Counted from the stretch's first letter, positions 1-11,984 are shown. The stretch is DNA of 64,000 nucleotides from Anthoceros angustus (GCA_010909165.1 MU008177.1:682001-746000); one strand, 5' to 3'. The notes: generated by a model not told the origin, from the sequence alone. Numbers and translations are program-made.

Positions 1-368
1 TTTACCGAAGCAAAACTCACGCCTTCATGCGCCACGACTTTTGGTGCATGATACAAAAGGGTTGGGGAATTTTTCATAACCAAGGTGGCTAGCAAATAAT
101 CTGACAAGACACGACCGTTGCTAAAACGGCCTGTCGCCTTTTTTGTATCAAATTCTTGACCATATGGATAGTAATTTGCTTTTGCATTTGCTTTTAAGTG
201 CAAATGATTATTGTTGCCTATATCTGCCAAAGAATCTCCAAAAGAATACAAAGATCCATTGAATCTATGGCGATGCGAAAGTGCCTGTTCCGATACAACG
301 CTCGTGAATAAGATACATAAGATAATAATTTGAATACTTGATATATTGAAGAATAGTTTCCTCCCCAT
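1..368 (-). CDS. GDSL esterase/lipase, N-terminal part (cut by window edge)
   Basis: Predicted secreted SGNH/GDSL hydrolase. The frame opens at 368 with a hydrophobic signal-like N-terminus (MGRKLFFNIS, then an Ile/Leu-rich stretch). Block I follows, SFGDSLADIGNNN, which in the family holds the nucleophilic Ser. Next come YPYGQEFDTKKATGRFSNGRVLSDYL and, at the left edge, HEGVSFASVK, the usual GVNFASGG region. Unlike the downstream copy this frame is unbroken for 122 codons, so this may be the functional paralogue. The catalytic Asp-His end lies outside the window. The substrate cannot be told from sequence. Confidence 0.75.
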   Translation of the reverse strand, partial: MGRKLFFNISSIQIIILCILFTSVVSEQALSHRHRFNGSLYSFGDSLADIGNNNHLHLKANAKANYYPYGQEFDTKKATGRFSNGRVLSDYLLATLVMKNSPTLLYHAPKVVAHEGVSFASV

Positions 369-2286
369 CTCTTAAACATAGCATCCAAAAAACAATTTCA
401 ATAATCAAACACAAGAGAGAAAAAACTTTTTCAAGACAAAGAAGCCTTAATTGCAAACACACTAGTACCATTGATGGTTCTCAAACTTTTGTCAATATCT
501 GGCTCTAAACAACATCAAGGACTTACCTTTGCCAAGGGTGCAAGCTACCACAATTATAAACCTCGACACCTGGGTGTCTGTGTTTCAAATCACGACAAGG
601 GAAAAATGTATAAATTATGGCTGCAAGCACCTTTATATATTTCATTTCCCTTTTAATTTTAAAAAAGCATATCTCATGCAGATCTCACACAGCTAAACTC
701 GTAATAGGGAGTGGAGAGGGATCTCCAACATTATGGGGAGTTATAAGTTATCTAGAGGTGGATACTAGTCCTACCCTTTTGCGACTTATTTAGTTACCAT
801 TTGGGTGTGTAATCCAAACCTCTCTTGTAGATTAGTAATGGTCTATAAACCAATAATCAGTTGAATCACTAATTGTACAGGCCTATCTTCTAGAAAGCTC
901 TAGCCATATTGTTTTATAGCAATTTAATGATTTTTTTAGAATAAGAAAGTACACAGTAGAATTTTCTAGTGCCAACAATTAAAGGGCTCCAATCTTTACC
1001 TGTGGAAAGCATTATCTAGGCCTTACGATAGGTTGGCTAACTCTTCTTGCCACTGTAGGATGGGGGAGTGGAGCACAAAGGTATTGATTCACTACCTAAT
1101 TCTTTGGTGCTCTTCTTCACAAAGATAAAATGGCTGGGACTTCTCTGTAGGTCCAGCTAGCACGGCAAAGCTTGCACAGCTAGCAAATAATGGAGCCCCA
1201 ACCCTAGCTATGGTAAATAAAATGAGGCAAATAACTGTGAATTGAGATACAAGATAACCTACTCGTACACTCACTTGCCTATTTATCCAGATATCATCCC
1301 ACCATTGGTTCAGGTTGAGAAACACAAAAGGTAGGTTTGCGGTTGGAATGATCGAACTATCTAAATTGGATATATATACTTGCAACAAGTTAGTTCAATA
1401 GGTCTTTTGTTCTAACAACTATATGCTCGTTTCTAATTGTAAAGGAGGTTCAAACTCTAACTTGGAATCATATTGGACACTTGATATTTCTTTTCCTCCT
1501 TTCCTCCTCACACTTTCCTCCATGTCTTTGGGTTTAGCTGGGGCCCAAGCCCAAAACACTTTAACCTGTATAGGTACCTATCACACAATTTTAATTTTGG
1601 AATCAAAATAATGTGTTTTAGACAAAAGTATTCAAAAACTGAATTCAAACCCAAGTCAATTTATATCAATACTGCTAATTTATATATATCAATTTAAAAT
1701 ATTATAGACAAAGCAACAATTTGAGCAGTTTTCTACTCTCATCCATCCTCTGTAAATGTCTGTCCAAATGGCTTAGGCCAAATGGACACACACTTACAAC
1801 AACGTGGCTATTAAGCATTCTACACTTCAATCGGTACTTAGACGGGGTCCCTAGAAGGAGTGTACATGTCCTTGGAGCTATTATCTTAGGCACCCCATGG
1901 TCCAAGTTGTCTAATACCTGCAAGTCCCATGATAGTCTCAAAGTCGTTCGAATGCCAACCTAGCATGGCCCCGATCAATATGCCCATTGAGTGGTTGATT
2001 GGACGCTAGGCTTGACCCAACGATGCTATCTAGATCTTCAGCTGCAACTCCGCACAAACGACGTCAAGCTAAAATACTTTCGACAACCAAAAATTGGGAA
2101 CAAAAAAACTCTCAGTGTAGCATATAATAATGCATTGTAAACTATATTTCTAAAAGTTTACAAAAAATATCTAATTTCAAAACTTAGATGCATTTTCTAC
2201 TGCAAGATGTCTCTATCTTCTAATCGTTCTGTTCTAAATTCAGCTCTATAAGAGACACTCATCTCTTGTGGATGAGTGTTTCTCTT
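369..2286. other. AT-rich intergenic DNA with no supported gene
   Basis: No coding unit can be supported here. Bases 369 to about 960 are the upstream flank of the first GDSL copy and recur almost unchanged at 3675-4280. A copy of a dispersed repeat sits at 1755-1963. The rest is AT-rich with short spurious frames. Confidence 0.6.
1755..1963 (+). repeat. Dispersed repeat A, copy 1
   Basis: About 200 bp starting GTCCAAATGGCTTAGGCCAA. It recurs in the same orientation at 22142-22335 with scattered substitutions and small indels: shared start, a shared 'tacttagacggggt' core and a shared 'aagtcccatg' end. No coding frame is conserved between copies, so this looks like a short non-coding mobile-element relic. 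Confidence 0.7.
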
Positions 2287-3674
2287 TCACGTGAATTTAG
2301 CGGTAAGTCCTTTGTCTCCATTCACAATAAATTCATTGGTGCAACCACTTGAAGGGGAAGGTGACCCACTAGGATATGAGTATTCATCATCATAGCCATC
2401 GGACGAAGGGCTGTCACATTGATATGGCTCAGGTGCAGAAGGATAATCATCACTTGGCGGGGCATCATCATATGGGGTGCTAGGCTCAGACACTGTCGCT
2501 GGACTACTTGAACTGCTACTTGAACTGCTACTTGAACTGCTTCCGCCTTTAATTGAAATATCCCAATTATATGTTACATTGGCGTTGCATAGGCCTTCTA
2601 TACTCCCACTACCTTCAAGAGTAACAGTCCAGATCCTTTGAAATACCACCGGAAGATCAAAAATATCCACAAAATGATAGGGATCCCACCATATGAAATT
2701 CTTGGAATCATGACAATGTTTTGTGTGCTTTTCACATGGAGTTTTTCCGTCACCGCAACATGCTCTTGTAGAATGTTGAAATCCATACTTAGAAGGGTGG
2801 TGAATAATCTCATTAGTCGCATGAAAAGTTGGAAGAAAAATATATCGAGCTTCATGAAGTTTGTCATGAAAATGTGCATGAAGATGATTATTCATCTTCG
2901 TATTGTAGGCATGAATATGCTCATTGACATCTTTATTGCATCCAGATGATTTAGTAGCATGAATAACCAAAGGCGAACACCCCAAAGATCCAACATCAGC
3001 TATGATGAACTTTCGTGCTCCTTGTTTATACAATTTGTTGATATTAACCTCCATCCTCTTTATGAGGGTTTTACGAAATGCTTTCGTAGAAATATTCCGC
3101 CTAGCAACAATTCTTTGTATAAAGTCATCGGTACCTACATCAATATAATATAATGAGTGTGCTAGATGTCTTGCAACATGATGTCTTACATTACTGGTAC
3201 CCTTTCGCTTAAGTTGTTTAGCGAGACGTGGTACCAATTTTTCTTGAAACAATTCCACTTGACGATTAAATGGTAAAACACGTCCATATTGCCTTCCGGT
3301 CGTGCAACAATCCCGCTTTACGGAAGCAAAACTCACGCCTTCATGCGCCACTTTTGGTGCATGATACAAAAAGGGTTGGGGAATTTTTCATAACCAAGGT
3401 GGCTAGCAAAATAATCGACAAGACACGGCTGCTAAACGGCACGCCTTTTTGTATCAAATTCTTGACCATATGGATAGTAATTTGCTTTTGCATTTGCTTT
3501 TAAGTGCAAATGATTATTGTTACCTATATCTGCCAAAGAATCTCCAAAAGAATACAAAGATCCATTGAATCTATGGCGATGCGAAAGTGCCTGTTCCGAT
3601 ACAACGCTCGTGAATAAGATACATAAGATAATAATTTGAATCCTTGATATATTGAAGAATAGTTTCCTCCCCAT
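2287..3674 (-). pseudogene. GDSL esterase/lipase, tandem copy 2, frameshifted
   Basis: Second copy of the GDSL gene. It opens at 3674 with the same signal-like N-terminus and block I (SFGDSLADIGNNN). Relative to copy 1, small indels around 3380-3440 destroy the FSNGR region and put a stop after FDTKRRAV. The remaining body reads openly from about 3369 to the stop at 2287. It contains YYIDVGTDDF where family block III is normally GxND, an ADVGSLGCSP motif, Cys-rich RACCGDGKTPC, and the catalytic-triad block WWDPYHFVD. After the domain comes an unusual tail of about 85 residues: a run of 13 Ser, then a Pro/Asp/Glu/Tyr-rich stretch, ending NGDKGLTAKFT. It may be a pseudogene or a gene carrying sequencing indels. 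Confidence 0.7.
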
Positions 3675-4280
3675 CTCTTAAACATAGCATCCAAAAAACA
3701 ATTTCAATAATCAAACACAAGAGAGAAAAAACTTTTTCAAGACAAAGAAGTCTTAATTGCAAACACACTAGTACCATTGATGGTTCTCAAAGTTTTGTCA
3801 ATATCTGGCTCTAAACAACATCAAGGACTTACCTTTGCCAAGGGTGCAAGCCACCACAATTATAAACCTCGACACCCAGGTGTCTGTGTTTCAAATCACG
3901 ACAAGGGAAAAATGTATAAATTATGGCTGCAAGCACCTTTATATATTCCATTTCCATTGTTAGTTTAAAAAAGCATATCTCATGCAGATCTCACACAGCT
4001 AAACTCATAATAGAGAGTGGAGAGGGATCTCCAACTTTATTAAGAATTGCAACTTATCTAGAGGTAGATACTAGTCCTATCCTTTTGCGACATATTTATT
4101 TACCATTTGGGGGTGTAATCCAAACCTCTCTTGTGGATTAGTAATGGTCTATAAACCAATAATCAATTGAATCACTAATTGTATGGGCCTATGTTCGAGA
4201 AAGCTCTAACCATATTCTTTTATACCTATTTAATGATTGTTTTTTTGAGAATAAGAAATTATACTATTGCAGAATTTTCA
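3306..4280. repeat. Tandem duplication of GDSL 5' end and flank (second copy)
   Basis: Bases 3306-4280 repeat bases 1-960 at an offset of about 3306 bp. They cover the first third of the GDSL gene and roughly 600 bp upstream. Identity is very high, with small indels in the coding part (for example GCCACGACTTTTGG against GCCACTTTTGG) and more divergence towards the outer end. Confidence 0.85.
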
Positions 4281-4289
4281 AGTACCAAC

Positions 4290-6075
4290 AACTAGGGGAT
4301 GCAAGTGCGTAAACAAGTTGTAAATGCACAAGATGCAAGTTAATAAAGAAGCAATCGTGTAGAAGAAGATGAGGATAATTTCAATATTATAAACTTGAGG
4401 TCTTTCGTGGAGGAACTCACATATGAGAGTTGTCATCACTTGACAATGATTTACAAGCCACGTCTAAGTAACCTAAAACAACTAAACTAATGATAAGACT
4501 ATCTGAAAAGAGGTCCCAAAGTTGTAATCTTGTTCAATGGACAATAAAACACAAAGTTAGTATTTAGGGTGAAAGGAAGGCGTGTAAGATGCAATTCAAC
4601 ACATCAAAACCAGACAGTTGGTGTTGGAACTAGAAGTTTTGGAAATAGTCCTTCGGTGAGCGGTTACATATAACTTAAATATTAGTGTAAATTCACAGAG
4701 AGCCTAAGAGCTAACATGAACGTTTAGCAGGGTGCTATTGAGGCGTTGGACATGCCTAGACAAACATTCTTTTGCTAATTCTCGCGGGAAGGCTACTTTG
4801 CAAATCCTAGGCACACAAGCTTTCATGTTTTTCAGCCTTTCGATATGAGATTTTAACAATGGGCTAAGAAATGGAATCATGTTTCTTGAATTGTGAATTT
4901 GAGGCTTGCATGCTTTAGAGTCGAAAGATAAGTCACAAAAACACAATATGAGATGTAGCTAGAGCAGCTTTAGAATTTTTAATATTGAGACCCTTAATAG
5001 TGATACCCAGATAACAAGTGTAATAGAATACTTTCATGCATACAAAGTTGAGGGCCAAGTAAGTTTGGTTCCCTTGTTGATGTGGCATGTCATGATCCAC
5101 AGTTAAGAGTGGATGATGACGTCGAATAGCCTTGCTGCATACGACAAAGAGAAAATGCACAAGGGAAAGCATCAGAAACTGTCCACCAAGAATATACGCA
5201 TATATCACTTATGTGACTCGCCTTCCCACTATACATACATATATGTATATACATATGTAAGATAAGATAATTAAGATAAGCTTTATTGAACCAAGATATA
5301 AGAAGCAAGACTCGGCACTAACCTCTCGTTTTATTTGCGAAGTGGTATGTGCCTGTGTATGGTATATACGGGCGCATCAGATATTATTTTGTCCCATAAT
5401 ATATTGCTGTGTATGCATACATATTATGTAAACCACAGAACTTAAGAAAAAAATGTGCCTGCACTTTCTCTCCCCTTTGATATGCCATGGTGGGACAGCA
5501 TGCAACATAGGACGATCGTCCATTCACTTGATTTTTGGTGAGGTTCAAACTATGACCAAACAACATGATCAAGTTGCGATCGTCCATTTGTCTGATTTTC
5601 GGCGAGGTCCAAACGGTGGCCAAACAACATGCTCAAGGCAGCCGGAGTTGGTGAGTAGCTCGTTTCTCTCTTGGAGTGCTGGAATCGCAGGCGTGGACAT
5701 ACCCTATTTCTCTGTCTCTGCTATGCATTGTGTCAAAATTAATAAACAAAGCAAAAAATCATGCTGTATTAAACAAGAGAATAAACAAGTGACAAGGACA
5801 AAACCCTTCTAGCTCATATATACCAGAGCAACTAGAATTATAAATAGTAAATTTTACTTTTTTGAAATGGTAATATCTATTTCTTCTAAGTACAGCTATT
5901 AAGAAGAAGAAGAAGAAGAAAAGAAGAATTTTATTTAAGAATTTTAAGGAGTTGGTTGTGGGGCAACGAGTCCTTATACTGACTTCCAAACTTGGACTTA
6001 GACATGAGTTGAGTGCATACTTGGGGAAACATAATCTTTCGCCGACGCCTTGGAATCTGGCAGACGTGCACTGTG
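4290..6075. other. Intergenic, no supported gene
   Basis: AT-rich DNA with short frames of no recognisable family and a GAA microsatellite near 5899-5925. A short sequence around 'ttgcgatcgtccatttgtctgattttcggcgaggtccaaac' (about 5573-5613) is an imperfect repeat of 5510-5550. Confidence 0.5.
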
Positions 6076-6079
6076 ATGT

Positions 6080-6330
6080 GATGCCGAGTGGCGTTCCTGA
6101 TAACTTGTTTGTTGGCACCTGTCTGGTGGTCATGTATGCAAAAGGTGGCGGATAGTTGGACAGCGTGGCCAACATCGGATGCCCTGAACATCTGGGGTAT
6201 GGAAATTACGGTGAGCTTAAAAGATGCATGCCCGGTCCGCGACAGCAAGGGCACAAAGGATGCGGGGGCATAGAATGCCCTGATTGCTGCGATGGAGCAT
6301 GAGCGCTTGTTGTGTATGGAAAAGTGGAGT
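6080..6330 (+). pseudogene. PPR repeat relic
   Basis: One frame reads VPDNLFVGTCLVVMYAKGGG before a stop, and a little further on WNALIAAM appears in another frame. These match the L/S motif joins of plant PLS-class PPR proteins (LFVGTxLVDMYAKCG ... WNAMIAGY), but the frame is broken within 60 codons. It is a fragment, not a gene. Confidence 0.6.
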
Positions 6331-6334
6331 AGGA

Positions 6335-6780
6335 AGGCCTCATTTTGGCTGGCCGTGTTATCTCTGCTTGCCTTGGCTTGCGTAGGCCTTCAGAAAGGGC
6401 AGGAAACTGCCTGATGACTGCACGGCCATGGATGAAAAAGCCACTTTGGCTGACCCTGCTACTTTTGCTTGCCTTCTAACGGCCTGCGGAAACACTTGTG
6501 CCTTGCAGAAGGCCCAGGAGGTAGCTGCATTCACTGATTTATGGAAGAAGACTGCTGGGTAACTTAGTCATGGGCAACTGCCAAAATGTGTCGAAACAGA
6601 AGATTGCCTTGTTTTCAGCAGCTCGATCCACGTAGAGTGCGGTGACATGAAATGCTTCACTTGGCTGGCCCTGTTATTTGTGCTTGCCTTTTACAGGCCT
6701 GATGAAACACTTGTGCCTTCCGGAAGGGCAGCCAGGGTGCTCAGGTTTGTTCTGTCCTTGCGGCGGACGAGGTCACAAGA
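6335..6780 (+). repeat. Three diverged tandem repeats
   Basis: Three related units contain 'ttggctggcc(c)tgttat(c/t)tntgcttgcctt', followed by 'ggcct..gaaacacttgtgccttncngaagg'. They begin near 6348, 6447 and 6660. Sequence and spacing are both degenerate and no frame is kept. Confidence 0.55.
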
Positions 6781-7321
6781 GTGTGCCTGTCGAGGCGAGC
6801 GCAAGGCTCCCCTCCCCTCACCCTGGTTGTATGATGTTGCAGAGTAGTCTCCATGAGATACTTTCCACATAAATGAAGTGTCAATTGTTCTCAAACACAC
6901 AATCAACCTTATCGGATTGGCAGAGGCTGATTCAAGGGTACGAAAGACACAGGATTTCCTCACAGAAGCGAGGGTGAGATTGGTGCAATTTTTTGGTTAC
7001 GGATAAACGACCTAGAGACGAGTTGAGAGTGAAAAAGACGAATGCGGAAGTGCGTGGGGCGTAAAGAACAGATAATAGGCAAATTCATGCACGTAGTTAT
7101 CGACCCCGACGGGAGGCAGTAGAGAGAGGGGGGATAGAGAGATCGAAGGTAGCGGCTCTTATTGGCGCTGGCGAGATAAGGTCTCTGTTTCTCTCTCCAT
7201 CCCGATCCTTCTCCTCCTCAAGCCTCAAGCCTGGGGCCGTTACCCTCGTGGTGAGAGTGCGAGCGAGAGCATCCTCCAGAATTCGCTTGCTGCAGCCTGC
7301 ATTCCTGCTTCTGCCTGCGCA

Positions 7322-8340
7322 ATGGCTGCCACCGCCGCTACCGCGTCCGGCCTCGCCGTGCAGCAGGCGAGCAGCCTGAGCTCCGCTTCCCGGAGCTTCG
7401 TGGCCGGCAGCGCCTCTGTGTCGGTCAAGGTGGCCCCCGTCTCCCTGGCCAGGGCGGCCGTGGTGACCTGCAGAGCGGAGAAGGTCGAGGAGGAGCAGCA
7501 GCAGGTGACCAGGCGGCTGGCTTTGGCTCTGTTCGCTGGAGCCGCCGTGGTCGGCAGCCGGGCCCAGCCTGCCAATGCCGCCTACGGCGAGCAGGCCAAT
7601 GTCTTCGGCGCCCCCAAGGTGCAATCGGGATTCACCACGCTTGTCAAGGACAAGTTCAAGATTGACATCCCGTCCAAGTGGAACCCCAGCAAGGAGGTGG
7701 AGTTCCCCGGACAGGTGCTGAGATACGAGGACAACTTCGACGCCACCTCGAATGTCAGCGTTAGCGTCGTGGATACTGACAAGTCCGACATTTCTGATTA
7801 CGGCACCCCCGAGGACTTCGTCGGCCAAGTAATGCGTCTTGTCCTTGCCCTTGCCCGTTTTAGTCCCGCTCTGGCTCCCCTGAGCTGTCGAAGGTTTTTC
7901 TGACTGACGGCTTGTTTCAATTGCAGGTATCTTATTTGTTTGGAAAGTCTAGCTACAGCGGCAAGACTGGATCCGAGGTGAGCCGCTTTGGCGATCTGCT
8001 TTGTTGGCCTCTCAATTTCGTGAATTTGTTCTGCCTCATTTTGCGGCGGGAGCTTACATTTTCGTCATCGCAGGGAGGGTTTGATCGTGATGCCGTCTCC
8101 ACCGCTAACATCCTAGAGGCCTCAGAGAAGGAGGTCAACGGGAAGAAGTACTACTATGTGTCCGTGCTTACCCGCACAGCCGACGGTGATGAGGGCGGCA
8201 GACACCAACTTGTTGTCGGAGCTGTGTCTGACGGCAAGCTGTACCTCGTGAAGGCCCAGGCTGGTGACAAGAGGTGGTTCAAGGGTGCCAAGAAATTCGT
8301 CGAGGGCTCCGCTAACTCATTCAACGTCAACGTAGCTTAG
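7322..8340 (+). CDS. psbP: PsbP, 23-kDa oxygen-evolving enhancer protein of photosystem II
   Basis: Extrinsic lumenal subunit that stabilises the Mn4CaO5 cluster and the Ca/Cl requirement of photosystem II. Three exons are supported by canonical borders and phase: 7322-7828, 7927-7977 and 8074-8340, giving 274 aa. Residues 1-50 are an Ala/Ser-rich stroma transit peptide. A twin-arginine lumen-targeting segment follows ([14 protein letters not shown] from residue 64) with cleavage predicted after PANA (residue 86). The mature start [10 protein letters not shown] and the signatures [44 protein letters not shown] and [14 protein letters not shown] are typical of the family, and length is normal. 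It is GC-rich and intact, with no photosynthesis gene next to it. Confidence 0.96.
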
Positions 8341-8667
8341 ACATTTCAGGACCAACTCGAGACTATCAGTCGATTTTCCCGTTGCAAGATCAGTTTGTGA
8401 TTGTATATGTTCCAAGATGTATGTACCTGTCAGAACAAATCCTCGTCTCCAAAGAGTTGTGAATGAACAATCGGACTTGTAATACAAAATTCTTGATTGC
8501 ACGCACTCTTACGTTTACACCCATGGATGTTAAGTGCCCTAATTCTTGCCAGAAATCCGAACTGCCAAAAATTTCAAGAGTTTAGAGGTCACTCCCTCAT
8601 TAGCATACACTATGCCCAGAAAAGCTCTGTCTCTGAGCTGAATGAGGGCAGTGTGAAAACACTATCT

Positions 8668-9462
8668 ACACATCACCTCCATCACCCGAGGCTGCTAGCC
8701 AGAATTTACCGGACTGCCTTCGCTATAAGATTGCACACATAATCACCATAGCTCTGCAGTCAAGCCCCAAGGCCCCAAGGCAAGATTAAGCATTTTGCCG
8801 ACCGTGGGAAGCATACCAAGCACACAACTTAAAGAGGAAATGCAGGCAGAGTACCAGCTGGGTGTCTACACTGGCCAATCCCACGTTGCTCTAAGTGGAG
8901 ATCAAAGCTGGGCAGAAATATGAGATGTAGAAGTGCGGTCCCTTCTCCTACTGGCCTGCAGCAGAGCCCAAGCCTTGGTCCGCTCTGCACCGTCCTTCCA
9001 ACGCTTCACTCGGGCAGAGTCTCGTCTCGCCGTAGCAAGCCTCATAGCTTTTATCTTTTCCTGCGCTTGCTTCTTAGCAAACTCCGATCTCTGCAGCATC
9101 CGCTTCTTATGCTTCCGATTCCTGAGGCTGCCGTCGTTAGGGCGAGAGGGAGGAACTTCCTCGTCCTTGCCGACTTTAATCCAAGCATACGGTCCATACC
9201 CCTTCCTCAGCAAGGCTCGCTTGGCGTAACTCCGCTCCTTGAACCACATACATGCCAGGCCCGAGACCCTGTTGCTTTGAAACAGCCGCTCCCTGCATGG
9301 TTGCAGTCTTGGCACAAGAGCGGCTCCGAGCTCCGCACAGCCACCCGACCAAAAGTCCCGACGAAGAATCCCGGCAGCGTGGTGCGCTTGGATCAGGTCA
9401 GGGCTGTGCACGCTCAAGAAGAAGCGGTGCGCTTGCCTCAGGGCTTGCATCGTTCGGACGGT
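8668..9462. repeat. Segmental duplication, copy A (copy B at 22882-23637)
   Basis: The stretch from 'catcac(c)cgaggctgctagcc' to 'gggcttgcatcgttcggac' has a diverged counterpart at 22882-23637 in the same orientation, covering the 188-aa minus-strand gene and its 3' flank. Just beyond the right end, homology to the copy-B locus resumes only at about 11971. Confidence 0.85.
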
Positions 9463-9468
9463 AGCCAT
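8902..9468 (-). CDS. Conserved-looking basic protein, function unrecognised (188 aa)
   Basis: The first in-frame ATG is at 9468 (MATVRTMQALRQAHRFF). The Arg-rich amphipathic N-terminus without acidic residues would fit an organelle presequence. The central part has GPYAWIKVGKDEEVPPSRPN, then a strongly basic, probably helical C-terminal half (NRKHKKRMLQRSEFAKKQAQ and on). I do not recognise the family with certainty. That the frame is real is supported by copy B at 22.9-23.6 kb, which keeps nearly the same protein apart from a stop and a compensated frameshift. The gene is 101 bp from and divergent to the NDUFB10-like frame at 9570. Confidence 0.65.
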   Translation of the reverse strand: MATVRTMQALRQAHRFFLSVHSPDLIQAHHAAGILRRDFWSGGCAELGAALVPRLQPCRERLFQSNRVSGLACMWFKERSYAKRALLRKGYGPYAWIKVGKDEEVPPSRPNDGSLRNRKHKKRMLQRSEFAKKQAQEKIKAMRLATARRDSARVKRWKDGAERTKAWALLQASRRRDRTSTSHISAQL

Positions 9469-9569
9469 GGCCTGCTTGCGTATGCATAACAAATCATGGC
9501 AGGTCTAGGGACACATAGGTTTGTACTTTTGGCTTCAGTGAGGCTCTCCCGCTCCGCGACTAAACTCCC

Positions 9570-9830
9570 ATGGGGTACCCAACGGAGTGGCTGATGCGGC
9601 AGAAGGTGGTTGCCATGGAGACGGGTAAGATCCTGAGGGAGCGCGTGAACCCATGCTACAGGCACGAAGGGGTCAGCCACTTCTCCAAGTGTCAGGATGC
9701 TGTGCAGCTCGACCTGGAATCAATCAAGACCTTCGGCTGGGCAGGGACGCCCGCTCGACCTACATGGAGAAGGATGTCTATCCATGCTGGCCTGCAATCA
9801 GGTGTGGGATTTTAAGGCCTTGCCTGGCCA
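9570..9830 (+). pseudogene. NDUFB10/PDSW-like complex I subunit fragment
   Basis: The frame from 9570 gives MGYPTEWLMRQKVVAMETGK and then ILRERVNPCYRHEGVSHFSKC, ending ESIKTFGW. This resembles the plant complex I PDSW subunit core (REKWxxIEKAKILREKxxWCYRxEGVNHxxKC ... GVGWGKD), including the two conserved Cys. After FGW the frame must shift by one base (ggctgggcaggg, where a fourth g is expected) to read GRDARSTYMEKDVYPCW. Beyond about 9830 nothing recognisable follows. It may be a first exon with a sequencing error or a decayed copy; the N-terminal part of the family is missing. Confidence 0.5.
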
Positions 9831-10037
9831 AGTGTGTATCATCGTCACCATTCTGCTTCTCACAAATTTTTTCCTCTTGCGCGCGTAGCACTCATCCGAT
9901 GGTTCCTTCTACCTCCAGAAGTTGGTTCCAACCTCTTCGACCTGGTGGATTGCAGTGTTCAGATCTCTGTTTGGTGTCATTTGAACAGATGAAAGTTACA
10001 CTAAGTAGTCCAGCTTTGAAAAATTCTTGTTTATCAG

Positions 10038-11862
10038 TCACTTTTCGAGCACAAACTCCTGAACTTGAATCCCGGTGTGGCGAGCTCCCCCCTGAATGCT
10101 CAACAACACGGTGTCCTGCGCTTTCAGGCTTGTTACTGGGATGGCCAGGCCTCCTCCATTCTCCTCCAGCGCTGCACGAACGATGCTGACAATCACGCAC
10201 AGTAGTCTGGCAGAGGGGGGAGGATGGCAAGGAGGATCATGTCTTTACCTGTGGAGGGTTGGACCAGACAGACTGTTTCTGCGTTCTGAAGGAGTAGGCT
10301 GTGCTTTGAACCATCAGCCTGCATCCGGTAGGCAAGGGGGTTGAGTCAGTGGCAACGTACCCTTCGTTGTGCTTGAAGCTCTACTGGAAGGACTTCTTGA
10401 CACATAAGTATAACACACCTCGCCTTCGACGAGCATGAGCGGCCTCGATTCGATCTTCGAGCGACCAACCAGAACGGCCCGTGTCTGTCCACTCTCGTCA
10501 GCCACGAGTACCTCAACCCCAGTTCGCAGCTCGGAGAGATACGACGTCCTCCCACCTGGCATGGCCACATAGGCATGTACAGGGCCCTGCCAAAGGAACC
10601 TGATCATGGGCGTTAATGGCACCAACCATCCAGTCATCAAGCACAGTAATAGCTTCTGAGCGCTCCAACTGCTTACCGCATTCACACGGAAAGGTCGGCT
10701 AGCAATGTACGACGACTCCAGACACTCCGAATGCACCAGAAACAAAGCCCTTGCAAAAGAGCCAACCTGAAGAAGGAAGGCAAGTCAGCAGAGCCCCAGC
10801 AAATTGCACCCTTCCGCCTGATAGCAGACCCAGCACTTACCAAGAGCCCTTCACCAGGTCGCAACAGGCTGCAGAGATCTACGCAGACTCGATCCCCCAT
10901 ACCAACAGGTTGAACTCTTGTAATAGTAGCCGAAGTCAATTTCACCCTGTTCTCAAGGGCAAGCCTGGATTCCAAGTATGCCTGGTTAAAATCAGACATT
11001 AGAGCTCCCTCGGAAGGTTTTACTAAACCACAGCCGTGCAAACCCACACCACACCCTGAGAACCTCGGGGAACAAAGACAAACAACCTTAAGGTCGAAAA
11101 CCTCTGCAGGATCCTCTGTCTTGAGAAGGACACCATCAGTCCCTGTCTCCAGAGCCTGAAAGCCAACCGAACTCATCAAGATGTTTGTGACTCCAACACA
11201 GCCCAGCCACCACAACATTTTCTCAAATCACCTCGAAACACAGCTTCGCATCCATCGCAGAAGTCGCTGTAGCAAAGATTGACGATGGGCTGTTTTGAAA
11301 CGCCGCCACCATGTTCTCAGCTGGAATAATCTGTCCACAGGCCCCCAGCATGAATAACCTTCCAACGCAACCAACAATATCGCAACCAGAAGCAAGCAGG
11401 ACCGCAGTACCTGCCAGTCCAAAGCATCCATAACCACAATGTCCGCCTTCCCAACAAGCGACCTCACCACATCCTGTTCATTCCCAGAAGCCACCCCTCC
11501 CAGAACCGCAACCTGATTGCCCTCGTAGTCATAGAATTGCCCGTCCCTGAGCACCAGAGGCTCTATCCGGGCCACCGCTGCCAGTCCATCACAAACGCTG
11601 CTTCAGCAAGACAGGCAACGTGCATGCCAAATCGCAAAAAGCCGAAACGAGCTGACTCCGAGCTCCTACAGTTCCAAGACTCCGCCAGCTCCTGGGTCTG
11701 CGGTGTGAAGACGAAGGTACTCCATCCTCGCTCCACAGCCGCTGTCATCACATCCTTGTTCCGAGTCCACACCCACACTTTCTTCTCCCCCGCGTGCATT
11801 CTCACACCGGACGCCTTCCTCCCAGCTCGAATCCCGCAGGCCGCGGCCGCCGCTGCTCCCAT
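10038..11862 (-). CDS. Type II 3-dehydroquinate synthase-like protein (archaeal AroB' family)
   Basis: Member of the DHQ synthase II family, first defined in archaea and present in plants. The archaeal enzyme makes 3-dehydroquinate from an amino-sugar precursor; the plant role is not settled and it is not the usual plastid DHQ synthase. Nine exons join in phase: 11862-11670, 11577-11411, 11330-11232, 11155-11087, 10981-10841, 10766-10677, 10586-10419, 10318-10249 and 10171-10038 (376 aa). The first 30 or so residues are Ala/Arg-rich and transit-like. Motifs include [104 protein letters not shown], and the family C-terminus [17 protein letters not shown]. No break was found. Introns are 75-115 bp. 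Confidence 0.92.
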
Positions 11863-11984
11863 GGGCCCCGACCCGCGCTGCAGCTGCAGTGCAGCTGCTG
11901 CACCTGCAGGGCCGCCATCGTGTAGCCCTGTTTCGCCCGGAGAAGCCGCACAGTAGAACGGGAGTTTTGGAAGCGGGAGCTGCG

